Of a stretch of 36,124 nt of DNA, positions 1 to 7,146 are shown one piece after another. Origin of the DNA: a virus. Location: positions 1 through 36,124 of the IMG/VR virus record IMGVR_UViG_3300034012_001325; one strand, written 5' to 3'. A model generated the notes under the pieces. That model did no database searches. It was given only the letters and a program-made list of their open reading frames with translations, and was not told the DNA's origin. Position numbers and translations under genes: made by a program. The stretch's first letter is position 1, and every line of letters starts with the position of its first letter.

Positions 1-157
1 TTGGCATTAAATTTCTTCGCCTCCGTCTGTTCCTCCGTCTGTTCCTCCGTCTGTTCCTCCGTCTGTTCCTCCGTCTGTTCCTCCGCCTCCGCTCCCGCCT
101 CCGTTTTGTTCCGAGTCTAAATTGTTATACGCTGCTTCTAGTTCGGCAAGCTCGTCT
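1..157. repeat. Terminal redundancy of the contig, left copy
   Basis: Bases 1-157 match 35980-36124 across their whole length except for one extra 12-bp unit in this copy (157 versus 145 bases). Such a duplication at the two ends of an assembled phage contig normally means the molecule is circular or circularly permuted. The junction is biologically coherent: the gene ending at position 7 follows the gene starting at 35986 with a one-base TAATG overlap. Because the two copies are not identical, this is not a plain exact k-mer assembly overlap. Confidence 0.9.
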
Positions 158-954
158 TGAGCTTCGGCTTTGATTTGTTCTGACCATTGGTAGAAAAGAG
201 AAATTTGCCTAATGATTTCGGCTCTCAAATTAGTATACGGCGTTTTTTCGTTGGCGTTTCTCATCACAAGCAGCTTTTCAATTTCTTCATTTGCTGCTGC
301 ATTGATTGCTGCTGTCGCTTTTTGTTTTTCGTTCGCAAATGTTGCCGCGTGGTCAAAGTAAATATCGGCAATGACGTCGTATTCTTTAAATGCTGGAATA
401 CCGCGGTTGCTTTCCCAAGCGCTCAAAACTTGCTCCACTGCTTCGGCGCGGATTGCTGAATAATCTTCGGTTACGAACGAGACGTAAGGATATTGCTCAG
501 TTGAAAACGCTGGAATTTCGTCTGTGAAATCTTTTCGGACTGTTTTTACCCACTTCAAATCGCCTTGCGGCAATTTAAGTTCTCGAGACTCAAAATTTTG
601 CGCCGCAATGATTCCTTGTTCGTTGTCGGTGAGCCCGGCAAGATCCCACGTTGCAAAAAAAGTTCCGTCGGTTGTCGCGGAGCAGCGCCCGGTGTACCCT
701 TCGACGTTTGGTTTTTCTTCGAATTCAAGTTTGATTTGGTATTCGGCAACTTGCCACAAAAGCTGAAGCGCTAAATCTTTGGGAATTTTTATTGGGTGGC
801 GTCCTCGCCATTTTGGAAAAGTGCTTTTGCCAGTTTGATCCAGAGACGGGCCTTGAAGCGTCGTCATTGCATAAAACGGCGGCACTGCATCCCAGTAAGC
901 TCCGTGGCGAAGCTGCTGGGTGACAAATCCGGGCGCTTGTTTAGTGGTCGACAC
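7..954 (-). CDS. Probable distal tail protein with C-terminal Gly/TDGG repeats
   Basis: A 315-aa protein with a GTG start (952-954), three bases after the TAG of the upstream gene. I do not recognise the family. Residues 1 to about 285 are mixed alpha/beta and end in a long helical, Glu/Ala-rich stretch. They are followed by a Gly-rich segment and five TDGG repeats, ending in GGEEI. It lies in the run of genes after the tape measure and before the fibres, so a baseplate or tail-tip structural role is inferred from position only. Its TAA overlaps the ATG of the next gene (35984-35986 across the contig join) as TAATG, which supports circular continuity. The Gly/Thr/Asp tail looks like a flexible linker and differs by one repeat unit in the terminal duplicate. 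Confidence 0.75.
   Translation of the reverse strand: MSTTKQAPGFVTQQLRHGAYWDAVPPFYAMTTLQGPSLDQTGKSTFPKWRGRHPIKIPKDLALQLLWQVAEYQIKLEFEEKPNVEGYTGRCSATTDGTFFATWDLAGLTDNEQGIIAAQNFESRELKLPQGDLKWVKTVRKDFTDEIPAFSTEQYPYVSFVTEDYSAIRAEAVEQVLSAWESNRGIPAFKEYDVIADIYFDHAATFANEKQKATAAINAAANEEIEKLLVMRNANEKTPYTNLRAEIIRQISLFYQWSEQIKAEAQDELAELEAAYNNLDSEQNGGGSGGGGTDGGTDGGTDGGTDGGTDGGEEI
25..84. repeat. 12-bp tandem repeat, five units (four in the right-end copy)
   Basis: Five perfect units of GTCTGTTCCTCC start at 25, 37, 49, 61 and 73. On the minus strand each unit encodes Gly-Gly-Thr-Asp, giving the TDGG repeats at the C-terminus of the protein at 7-954. The terminal duplicate has only four units (36004-36051), so unit number varies without changing the frame. 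This is a minisatellite-like slippage site in a coding region. Confidence 0.9.
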
Positions 955-955
955 G

Positions 956-1690
956 CTAGTTTTGTTGATTTTCCCAAGTGACTCGAGCCGGCGCTGTCCA
1001 GGGCATAATTATAGGCCCAACAACGTAGTTAATAACCCCGAGCTTGAACCCAAGGTGTGAGTTTACAAGCGGACGCAAAACTCGCACTTCCCCGTTGACG
1101 TCAAAACTTTCTCCAACAACATTTTCTCCCTCTGCGTGAATTTCTGCGAGGCAAATGCGAGAATATCGGCACTCCTTAAGTTTGTTTGTCGGTTCGTCTT
1201 CGTCAGAAAGCTGAAGCGGACACGGAAAGTTGGTCCACCCTTTGGACTCAGGGTACCCCGACTCGATGTATGCAGCGGTGACGATTAGGTTGTAAACTTC
1301 GAGAGTAAGCCAAACGCATTCCCCAATGTTTGGGAAAATAATCATCCCGTCGTTTTCGTCTTGGTTTTCAATTCCCCCAACAACGGGTCCGAGTCCAGCA
1401 ATTGGGACGGGTTTGCCTGTTTCAATGTTTTGAAGGTAGGTCTGTCCTGCAATTTGCAGTCGTATTGCGCCTTCGTTGTTTGTCGTTGTAAAAAACTGAA
1501 ACGGCTCTGTGGTGTTTTGTTTTTTGCCGCCACCACCTGCGCTGCTGTTATCGATTGAAATTGCAGTGCCCCCGCCGTTTCGCACAAACGACCCGCCAGT
1601 TACACTTGTAATTGTCGATCTGTGGATTTCATCAATCAGCTCATTAAATTGAGCCGCGCGAATTGGATCTCCGATGTTTACTTTTCTCAT
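956..1690 (-). CDS. Distal tail protein, unknown family
   Basis: A 244-aa protein starting at ATG 1688-1690, which shares one base with the upstream TGA (TGATG). The first 25 or so residues (MRKVNIGDPI, then a helix rich in N, E, L and I) resemble the short N-terminal helix common in phage structural proteins that precede receptor or fibre modules. A low-complexity SSAGGGGKK linker follows at about residues 50-56, and the rest appears beta-rich. No enzymatic motif is visible. Position after the tape measure and before the fibre cluster suggests a tail-tip component. Function is inferred from gene order; the coding call itself is strong because of length, spacing and coupling. Confidence 0.75.
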   Translation of the reverse strand: MRKVNIGDPIRAAQFNELIDEIHRSTITSVTGGSFVRNGGGTAISIDNSSAGGGGKKQNTTEPFQFFTTTNNEGAIRLQIAGQTYLQNIETGKPVPIAGLGPVVGGIENQDENDGMIIFPNIGECVWLTLEVYNLIVTAAYIESGYPESKGWTNFPCPLQLSDEDEPTNKLKECRYSRICLAEIHAEGENVVGESFDVNGEVRVLRPLVNSHLGFKLGVINYVVGPIIMPWTAPARVTWENQQN

Positions 1691-2457
1691 CAGTACAAGT
1701 CAGTGTCCCAGTTTTTTTGCGGGGATGAGCCAAGCCATTCATATGTAGTTTCCCAGACGCCTGTTGCTAAATTTCTGCGAGCGCTGCATCCGTTTAAAAT
1801 CCAATTGCCGTTCCAACCTCCCGTGAAAGGAGGTTGCGATATGCGCCCGACGGCGGCTAAAGCTGTCGGGCTGTGGTTGTACAGCGTCTGCCGAGCAATT
1901 ACTCGAGGCGCTAAATATTCTGTGACGCCAGACATCCATTTTTGAACAAATTTTGAGATTTCTCCAGGCTGCGATGGATGTGTTGGGTCCCAATACCCGT
2001 TTCGAACGTAAATTTTTTGACCTGTTCGTCCGCCTAGTTTTGCCGCCGTTAAAAGGTCGTTGGTCTTGTCTTGTTTCCAGACTTTCCAACAAATCCAAAA
2101 CTCCTGACTAAATCCGCTCCATCTCGGATGGGTTTCAAGCGGTTCCATTGAGGTTGAAATTTCAATGGAAAATTGATCGTTGGTAAGATTGGGGTTCGAT
2201 CCGCCGCCGCCTCCGCCGCCTCCGCCGCCTCCGCCGCCTCCGTCTGGAACAGTGTCATTGCCCCCGCCGGTGCGGATTTCGTAATACTGAATTAGTTCGC
2301 CGGAATATTTGTAAACGCCGTCCTCTAGAACGTATTGCTGGTTGCTTAGATTTTGCGCTTCGTTCCCAAATCCTTGCAAGGATTCAAAAAAATATTTCTG
2401 CGTGCGAATCCCCTCTTTTGTGTTGTAGGTGCATTCGTATTTTACTTGGGTACCCAT
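1690..2457 (-). CDS. Distal tail protein with a 14-glycine linker
   Basis: A 255-aa protein. I chose the ATG at 2455-2457 because it sits one base after the tape-measure stop (TAATATG); the frame is open further upstream, but that would run into the tape-measure gene. An N-terminal domain of about 70 residues is joined by a pure run of 14 glycines (DNA 2200-2241) to a C-terminal domain of about 160 residues rich in Trp and aromatics (WKVWKQDK, WMSGVTEYL, NGNWILNG). This two-domain, flexible-linker design suits a tail-tip or baseplate protein, and its place directly after the tape measure is where distal tail proteins lie in siphophages. The family is not recognised. Confidence 0.75.
   Translation of the reverse strand: MGTQVKYECTYNTKEGIRTQKYFFESLQGFGNEAQNLSNQQYVLEDGVYKYSGELIQYYEIRTGGGNDTVPDGGGGGGGGGGGGGGSNPNLTNDQFSIEISTSMEPLETHPRWSGFSQEFWICWKVWKQDKTNDLLTAAKLGGRTGQKIYVRNGYWDPTHPSQPGEISKFVQKWMSGVTEYLAPRVIARQTLYNHSPTALAAVGRISQPPFTGGWNGNWILNGCSARRNLATGVWETTYEWLGSSPQKNWDTDLY
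2200..2241 (-). repeat. GC-rich 9-bp repeat encoding Gly14
   Basis: On the minus strand the 9-bp unit GGAGGCGGC repeats about four and a half times, giving 14 consecutive glycine codons. Both GGA and GGC are used in a fixed rotation, so the DNA itself is repetitive and prone to slippage in 3- or 9-bp steps that keep the frame. Confidence 0.85.
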
Positions 2458-2458
2458 A

Positions 2459-4033
2459 TTATTGGAATTTTGCCTGTTGCCCCGTTTTTGCTTGTTTAAA
2501 CAAATCTTCCCGGACTCCCACAAGTGTTTTGTTTTGCTCTTGCAAAAATTTGTTGGTGATTTTTTGCTCGTCGACCATTGGCATTACGGTGATATTTGCG
2601 CCTCTTGTGATCCCTCCTCCGAGTCTTCCTAGGCTGGAAGTGATAGCCTCAAAAGAGCGAGCTTGAACGCTTGGCGGAACGACATTAAATCCAGATGGCG
2701 CCGCTTTTGTTTCTGGCTTTTTTAGTCCTTCTTTGTTTTGTGTGATTTGTTTGTTGGCCGTCGCCACCATTCCGTTTAGGTCTTTTGCCAAGGTGTCAAT
2801 GCTGTCTTGCATTGGCGACAAATCAAGATTGTCTATGATTGGCAAAATTTTGTCCGCCGCGGTAGATAGTGCTTGTCCAAGATCAAGCATTCCGTTGTCT
2901 ATGTTTGCTTGAGCTTTTAATAAGTCGGCTTCTGCTGTTTTTGCCGATTCTGAAAAGGCTGAAGTGATTGATTCTCCGGTGCCCTTAAGCCCAGGAATTT
3001 GTGAAAGCCCTTCTCCGATGGCCATCATGGCTTTACTTACTCCAAGGCTCAAATAAGAAACCAGTTTTTGAAATCCGCCCAGCAAGGTGGAAATCATTCC
3101 GCTCCAAAATTCTCCCTCGGCCAGCATTAAAAATGGTACGGATGCCGCTAAAACCGCTTTGGTGAGAGTCGTTGAAATGTATTGCGCGACTTTTAAAATG
3201 GCAATTTGCATGCCAATTGAAAATGCATCACCGATGATGTTGCTTTTAATAAGTTCAACTAAAACCGCAATGCCATTCCCGATCTGCACTCCGAGTTGAG
3301 AAAAATCAATGCCGTTGATGGCATCCGCGGCCGCCATTAAATCCGGAACAATTGCTGATGCAAGCCCGACAAAGAAACCTTGTACTTTGAGCGCTGCGGT
3401 TCCGAGTTTATCTGTGATTTCATCGAAATAAGCTGCGTTTTGAGCCATCAATCGAGCTTGTCCTCCGAGAGCTTCTTGGGCGCCGGATAGTCCTCCGCTT
3501 GCAAACAGCGCCAGCATTCGCCCGCCACTTTTGCCAAAGATTTCCATCGCCGCCGCGGATCGTTGGGCGGGATCTTGGATTGCCATGATTTTATTTCCGA
3601 CTTCCTCGAGTTGCCCCGCTGCGTCCATTTGCCCGAGCGATTGAAGCGAAATTCCCAAGTTTGCAAACATTGCCTGCCCGCTTGCGGATCCGTTTGCCGC
3701 GTCAGCGATCGAGCGTTGCATTTTATTGACCACGCTCCCGACTTCATCCGCCCCGAGGCCGGCCTGTTCAAACGCAACCTGCAACTCCATCAGCTTATCG
3801 ACTGCAAGCCCGGTCTGCTCGCTAAGGTCGACCAGTTCGCCGCCTTTACTCATGGCATCGTACATCCGCTGTGCTCCAGATTGCACAATTGAGGCGGCTC
3901 CCTGAAAGGCTGCGGATGTTCCACGCATAACCGTGGTTATGTTCGCCGCAATTTGCAGTGATGACTCTTTAACTTGAGCAACCCCTCGGCGGAACCCCGC
4001 CACGTCAATTTCAAATCCAACTTGAATGCTCAT
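2459..4033 (-). CDS. Tail tape measure protein
   Basis: A 524-aa protein and the longest in the tail-assembly block. It directly follows the G/GT chaperones and one minor tail gene, the canonical place for a tape measure. The N-terminal 170 residues contain the pattern seen in many small tape measures: helical segments, then a DLSEQTGLAVDKLMELQ stretch and an FGKSGGRML stretch. Residues of about 205-350 hold several hydrophobic segments (for example GNGIAVLVELI and AVLAASVPFLMLAEG), as expected for a protein that inserts in or crosses a membrane during DNA ejection. The C-terminus is polar and Lys/Gln-rich. At about 0.15 nm per residue it would specify a tail of roughly 80 nm, a textbook scaling rather than a measurement. 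The start overlaps the upstream stop as ATGA. Confidence 0.92.
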   Translation of the reverse strand: MSIQVGFEIDVAGFRRGVAQVKESSLQIAANITTVMRGTSAAFQGAASIVQSGAQRMYDAMSKGGELVDLSEQTGLAVDKLMELQVAFEQAGLGADEVGSVVNKMQRSIADAANGSASGQAMFANLGISLQSLGQMDAAGQLEEVGNKIMAIQDPAQRSAAAMEIFGKSGGRMLALFASGGLSGAQEALGGQARLMAQNAAYFDEITDKLGTAALKVQGFFVGLASAIVPDLMAAADAINGIDFSQLGVQIGNGIAVLVELIKSNIIGDAFSIGMQIAILKVAQYISTTLTKAVLAASVPFLMLAEGEFWSGMISTLLGGFQKLVSYLSLGVSKAMMAIGEGLSQIPGLKGTGESITSAFSESAKTAEADLLKAQANIDNGMLDLGQALSTAADKILPIIDNLDLSPMQDSIDTLAKDLNGMVATANKQITQNKEGLKKPETKAAPSGFNVVPPSVQARSFEAITSSLGRLGGGITRGANITVMPMVDEQKITNKFLQEQNKTLVGVREDLFKQAKTGQQAKFQ

Positions 4034-4734
4034 TTGTTCCTCCCCCGAGTGCGCTGTGTCATCCGAGCCTGAAGTTGCGCCTGTCGTTTTTCAACTTGCT
4101 TCCAAAGATTCCTTGCTTGCTGGTCAACTGCGATTTGCATGTACCGCTCGACGCCTCGAAGATTGCCGGCAAATGAGGCGTTATTGATTGCATTAAATCG
4201 CAAAAGATTTTCTTTTGCCGAAATGATTGCCGATCCTCCGGCGTTTTTGTCCGTGATCCAGTTTGGGACGCCCCCGAATTTTGCTTTTGTTTTGAGTGCA
4301 TTCCATCCGCTTGCAAAGTATCCAACGCTTTTTTTCTTTTGAGCAATGTATTCTTTTAGAACTTTTCCTTGCGCTGGAATATCCCGGCGCTTGCCTCCAA
4401 CTCTGCCGCGCCGGTTGCGTTGTTGCTCGTGAAGTCGTTTTATTTCATGGAGCGAATCGATAACCTTTCGCCCGTCGTTGTTTTTCTTTGAGCGCGTCGA
4501 AATGAAAACTTTTAAAATGTCCGAAACTGTCGCAGCTTGTCCCCTGGCTTTACCGGTTGCAAAGGTATCATTCCCGAGCCGAGTTGCCTGCATTGGCGGG
4601 GAAACCATTACAATCTGTTTCCCGATGAGCTTGCATTGCTGGTTAAAAAGCTGTTCCCAGCTTTTTTTAGAATTTTGCGCAAACGCATCAAGCGCATCCC
4701 AGAATCTATTTGCATCAATTTTTACTTTGACCAT
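4030..4734 (-). CDS. Minor tail protein between chaperones and tape measure
   Basis: A 234-aa basic protein rich in Lys, Arg and Gln, with RNRRGRVGGKRRD near its middle. The ATG at 4732-4734 is chosen because it lies one base after the stop of the frameshifted chaperone (4736-4738); a start ten codons upstream would overlap that frame. No enzyme motif is seen. In lambda-like phages the tape measure usually follows G/GT directly, so an extra gene here is a variation. Its strong positive charge and position suggest a minor tail or tape-measure-associated protein, but that is inference. Its stop overlaps the tape-measure start as ATGA. Confidence 0.75.
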   Translation of the reverse strand: MVKVKIDANRFWDALDAFAQNSKKSWEQLFNQQCKLIGKQIVMVSPPMQATRLGNDTFATGKARGQAATVSDILKVFISTRSKKNNDGRKVIDSLHEIKRLHEQQRNRRGRVGGKRRDIPAQGKVLKEYIAQKKKSVGYFASGWNALKTKAKFGGVPNWITDKNAGGSAIISAKENLLRFNAINNASFAGNLRGVERYMQIAVDQQARNLWKQVEKRQAQLQARMTQRTRGRNK

Positions 4735-4735
4735 A

Positions 4736-5346
4736 TCAATCTTCCGGTGTGTCAAAGCTGGCAAATAAACGCTCTAGCTCAATTTCTGGAGCTTCTTTTG
4801 GTTCAATTGTCCATTGTCCATTGGTCCAGAGCGCCGCGTGGTAATATTGAAGCGCTCGAGACATTGGAAGCTCCCAGAGAATAAAATATTCAGACCATCC
4901 CGTTTCTTTTGCCAGGGTGAAAGTGATTGCCGCCGTCCACCCCGGCTTGATCAGTTTGGGGGCGTGTCTCCATCGCTTGAGTTTGGCTTTGGCTGAACAT
5001 CAACTGCTGCATTTTTAATTCCGTTTGAGATGCGGTTGATTTCTTGCACTAGGTGATCGATTTGCCTTGGGGTGATCCCAAATTCAAATTCTTCGACGGC
5101 CTCTACCCATTTTCCGGATCGAATTGCCTGCAAGACCTGCGCAAGAGGTGCCGATTGCGCCCACGCAAACGCCATTATTTGCCGTTGCTGATCAATTCCG
5201 CTGTCGTCACCTTCGCCGGTAAACATTGAGAGGTTTAGTTGCTTGCAAACGGAAAGCGTCCCAATGGTAAATGGTCTTAGTTTAATTGATCCTGCTGTGC
5301 TTTCCGCTTCAGTGAAAGCAATTTCATTTTGCGCGTCGCGGGTCAT
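4736..5346 (-). CDS. Tail assembly chaperone GT fusion (programmed -1 frameshift)
   Basis: Reading 4951-5346 in frame to the codons CCA AAC, slipping one base back on CCCAAAC (4954-4960), and continuing in the -1 frame gives 72 more codons ending at TGA 4736-4738. The fusion is 203 aa. The extension begins LIKPGWTAAITFTLAKETGW, contains YYHAALW, and ends ERLFASFDTPED, so it looks like a real folded segment rather than random translation. It fills the otherwise empty space before the next gene exactly. In lambda, gpG and gpGT made by the same mechanism chaperone the tape measure during tube polymerisation. Length, position just upstream of the tape measure, and the heptamer placed two codons before the zero-frame stop all agree with that family behaviour. 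Confidence 0.88.
4951..5346 (-). CDS. Tail assembly chaperone G-like protein (zero-frame product)
   Basis: A 131-aa product that terminates at TGA 4951-4953, immediately after the slippery heptamer. Residues 1-110 are mostly helical with a conserved-looking opening (FTEAESTAGSIKLRPFTIGTLSVCKQL) typical of small tail chaperones that begin with a short beta element followed by helices. The last 20 or so residues are polar and Pro/Asp-rich, as often seen just before a G/GT frameshift. Most ribosomes should stop here and make this form, with the longer form as a minor product. The start overlaps the preceding stop as ATGA. Function follows from gene order and frameshift architecture rather than from a recognised sequence signature. 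Confidence 0.85.
   Translation of the reverse strand: MTRDAQNEIAFTEAESTAGSIKLRPFTIGTLSVCKQLNLSMFTGEGDDSGIDQQRQIMAFAWAQSAPLAQVLQAIRSGKWVEAVEEFEFGITPRQIDHLVQEINRISNGIKNAAVDVQPKPNSSDGDTPPN
4954..4960 (-). promoter_or_regulatory. -1 ribosomal slippery heptamer CCCAAAC
   Basis: On the minus strand the zero-frame codons read CCC CCA AAC TGA. C-CCA-AAC matches the X XXY YYZ pattern exactly, and slipping back allows re-pairing on CCC AAA. The stop codon is the next zero-frame codon. The -1 frame then stays open for 72 codons and ends one base before the next gene's ATG. Confidence 0.88.
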
Positions 5347-5795
5347 AGCATTCCTAGTAGTTTTTCACGTTTAGCCTGGTCGCAATCTTGCGGGATTAAA
5401 GCCATTCGATTTCCTCGACGAATTAGCGCGAGTGGTCTGGATTGTTTCACAAAATCCGTAAGTCGGTTTAAATTGTCGTTGAACGCTCGAAGATAAGAAA
5501 TTGGGTGATCCGGGTTGTTTTCGCACCACTCGAGGTCGTCATACCGTTTCCGGATTTCACTGAACGTCAGCGTCTCTTCTTCAAAGTTGGGGCGGAAAAC
5601 GGCTTTGGTGTCGCCGTCCATGTTCCATGTCACGGTCCGCTGTGGTCCTTTGTCCGTGTTCTCGATCGTATCGACAAAGGGACGCTCCGAGAATTTACAC
5701 CCGCACGACAACGCTGCTGCGATGGTACGGGTATTTTTGCTTTTCACCGGGTTTTCGTTGTCCCGGATCCACTCAATCGACTGTCCTATTTTCAT
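5343..5795 (-). CDS. Tail-region protein of unknown function upstream of the chaperones
   Basis: A 150-aa protein starting at ATG 5793-5795 with its stop overlapping the chaperone start (ATGA). Residues 1-60 appear beta-rich (IGQSIEWIRDN, SERPFVDTIEN) and the remainder helical. No catalytic motif or Zn ligand cluster is evident, although C32 and C34 (SCGCKF) form a CxC. Location between the tube-like proteins and the tail chaperones suggests a tail assembly or structural component. The coding call rests on length, tight packing and coupling. Confidence 0.72.
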   Translation of the reverse strand: MKIGQSIEWIRDNENPVKSKNTRTIAAALSCGCKFSERPFVDTIENTDKGPQRTVTWNMDGDTKAVFRPNFEEETLTFSEIRKRYDDLEWCENNPDHPISYLRAFNDNLNRLTDFVKQSRPLALIRRGNRMALIPQDCDQAKREKLLGML

Positions 5796-5819
5796 GGGTG
5801 ATCTCGTTTTTGTTTTTAA

Positions 5820-6134
5820 CTAAGAGGCGTTTAAGTAAGCAGTTCCGCTGTACTCGTATCTCTCAAAGTCTTCGTTTGTCTGTGAAGTTTTGACGCTTGT
5901 CACAATAATTTTGCCAACAACAAAAGAAGGCGCTCCGCTATTGCTCCCGACAGCAACAGAAGGTGTACCCCATCCTTTGACAGAAAAAGTTCCAGTTGTG
6001 TCGTATAAATGCGCTTGTGCAAAATCTCCGTTTGCATTCATCAACATTTTTGTTTCTGAATCAAAGGAAATTTCAATGCTTTCAATCGATTCATCCGACA
6101 AATAAGAAATCCCGAACCCGTTTGTGGATGGCAT
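5820..6134 (-). CDS. Tube-like tail protein, paralogue B
   Basis: A 104-aa beta-rich protein. Its C-terminal segment (VGKIIVTSVKTSQTNEDFERYEYSG) aligns by eye with the C-terminus of the neighbouring 103-aa protein (GAGKVTSTKVSESNDDF), and both begin with MP and an early FG. Small beta-sandwich proteins placed before the G/GT chaperones are usually the tail tube subunit. Two adjacent related copies suggest a duplication, with one perhaps forming the tube and the other capping it or decorating it. Which copy does what cannot be told from the sequence. Confidence 0.72.
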   Translation of the reverse strand: MPSTNGFGISYLSDESIESIEISFDSETKMLMNANGDFAQAHLYDTTGTFSVKGWGTPSVAVGSNSGAPSFVVGKIIVTSVKTSQTNEDFERYEYSGTAYLNAS

Positions 6135-6138
6135 AAAA

Positions 6139-6450
6139 TTATAAAATTTCGTATTTTGTGAACGTCACTTCGCCTGTTCTGAAATCGTCATTTGATTCAG
6201 AAACTTTCGTTGAAGTTACTTTTCCGGCTCCAAAATCGCCAGCGGTTGCCGTGGTAATTGAAACGTCGCCTTTGGCCTGAATTACAACTTGAGTGGTTTT
6301 CACTCCTTTAGGTTGTGCAACAACAGTGATCCCGGTCATGTTGCGAATGGTCGCAACTTCGCAGGTCTCGGTTTTCTCAACCGATTGAATATATCCGCCT
6401 GTTGGGGCTGTGCCCCCCAAGTTACTTGTGACTCCAAAATTCGCTGGCAT
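6139..6450 (-). CDS. Tube-like tail protein, paralogue A
   Basis: A 103-aa beta-rich protein separated from its paralogue by only four bases. It shares with that neighbour the I(Q/E)S(V/I)E motif at about residues 19-24, a mid-protein beta hairpin, and the GK-VTS-K-S-(N)-DF C-terminal pattern. No sheath-like gene is present nearby, consistent with a non-contractile tail. Assignment as major tail tube protein is inferred from position after the tail-completion-like gene and before the chaperones, and from size, which is at the low end for tube subunits. Confidence 0.72.
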   Translation of the reverse strand: MPANFGVTSNLGGTAPTGGYIQSVEKTETCEVATIRNMTGITVVAQPKGVKTTQVVIQAKGDVSITTATAGDFGAGKVTSTKVSESNDDFRTGEVTFTKYEIL

Positions 6451-6466
6451 AACTTTTTGTCGGTTG

Positions 6467-6850
6467 TCAACCTTCGGTCGGTCCGTAGCCGATGATGAAG
6501 GTGAGTATGGTTTGAAAATGATTTCCGTCTGTCTCGGATTTTGTCGTTGTTGGAACGACTCCGTAAAGGTTCACGATTTCCGATTCGATCACAACTTCCG
6601 TCACGGCTTCTGCGACGGATTTCACAAGGTCGGCGTGCTGTTGTGTCGTGTACTCATTGCAGCTCGTCATCACGGTCACCTCGAGCGATCCGCGAACCAA
6701 TGGTCCGCCGGTGACTGCCTCGCCGCTAAGGTTTAGAATACACGCCGGAATGCTGATCGACGCCGGCTCATGTGGCACCCCGATAAAAACACCAGGGAAT
6801 TCTGGTGCTAGAGTGTCGCGTAAAGCCTGGCACAGTGGGAGGTCGATCAT
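6467..6850 (-). CDS. Probable tail terminator / minor tail completion protein
   Basis: A 127-aa protein, MIDLPLCQALRDTLAPEFPGVFIGVPHE at the N-terminus, followed by alternating strands (ACILNLSGEAVTGG; GSLEVTVMTSC) and a helix with DLVKSVAEAVTEVV. The opening helix followed by strands that describe a small domain with a repeated 'short helix, beta, beta' order is typical of tail terminator proteins (lambda gpU/gpZ class), and the gene occupies that slot between joining and tube genes. The start overlaps the upstream stop as ATGA. The assignment is positional and structural by eye, without a diagnostic motif. Confidence 0.65.
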   Translation of the reverse strand: MIDLPLCQALRDTLAPEFPGVFIGVPHEPASISIPACILNLSGEAVTGGPLVRGSLEVTVMTSCNEYTTQQHADLVKSVAEAVTEVVIESEIVNLYGVVPTTTKSETDGNHFQTILTFIIGYGPTEG

Positions 6851-7146
6851 TGCGTGGTGTCTTCAACTGTCAGCGTGTAGGAAATTGGATCGGTAGCGAT
6901 GGATGCAATGTAACGCTCAACGCCCGCCACCGTGATTCGATCGCCAATTGTCGGCAGAGGGAATCCGGTTTTGCGAACGTAAACCGACGCTGCAAACGCG
7001 TTTTGACTTCCCCCGATTTGCAATTCTTGTTCCGCGGTCAGCTCGTTGATGATGGCTTTGACGGTCACCCCTTTGTAGGTGACGGCTTGCCCCATGTATT
7101 CAATGGCCTGCCGTGCTGCGCCAGCGTTGATTTCGTGGAATGTCAC
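6847..7146 (-). CDS. Probable head-tail joining protein (lambda FII-like position)
   Basis: A 99-aa protein with an N-terminal helix (INAGAARQAIEYMG) leading into a beta-rich core: VTYKGVTVKAIINE, FAASVYVRKTGFPLP and IGDRITVAGVERYIASI. The pattern of a short helix, 'V-TY-G-TV-AI', and a C-terminal 'GDRITV-G--Y-I' is that of FII-type phage head-tail joining proteins, which are of similar length (about 110 aa). It is coupled to both neighbours by ATGA overlaps. It would attach at the portal/connector complex so that the pre-assembled tail can dock. Confidence 0.7.
   Translation of the reverse strand: MTFHEINAGAARQAIEYMGQAVTYKGVTVKAIINELTAEQELQIGGSQNAFAASVYVRKTGFPLPTIGDRITVAGVERYIASIATDPISYTLTVEDTTQ

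Noticed and set aside
1690-2523. Longer version of the 14-glycine protein starting at 2523
   Set aside because: It would overlap the tape measure by 65 bases and begin with a basic, unusual leader; the ATG at 2457 directly after the tape-measure stop fits the genome's junction style.
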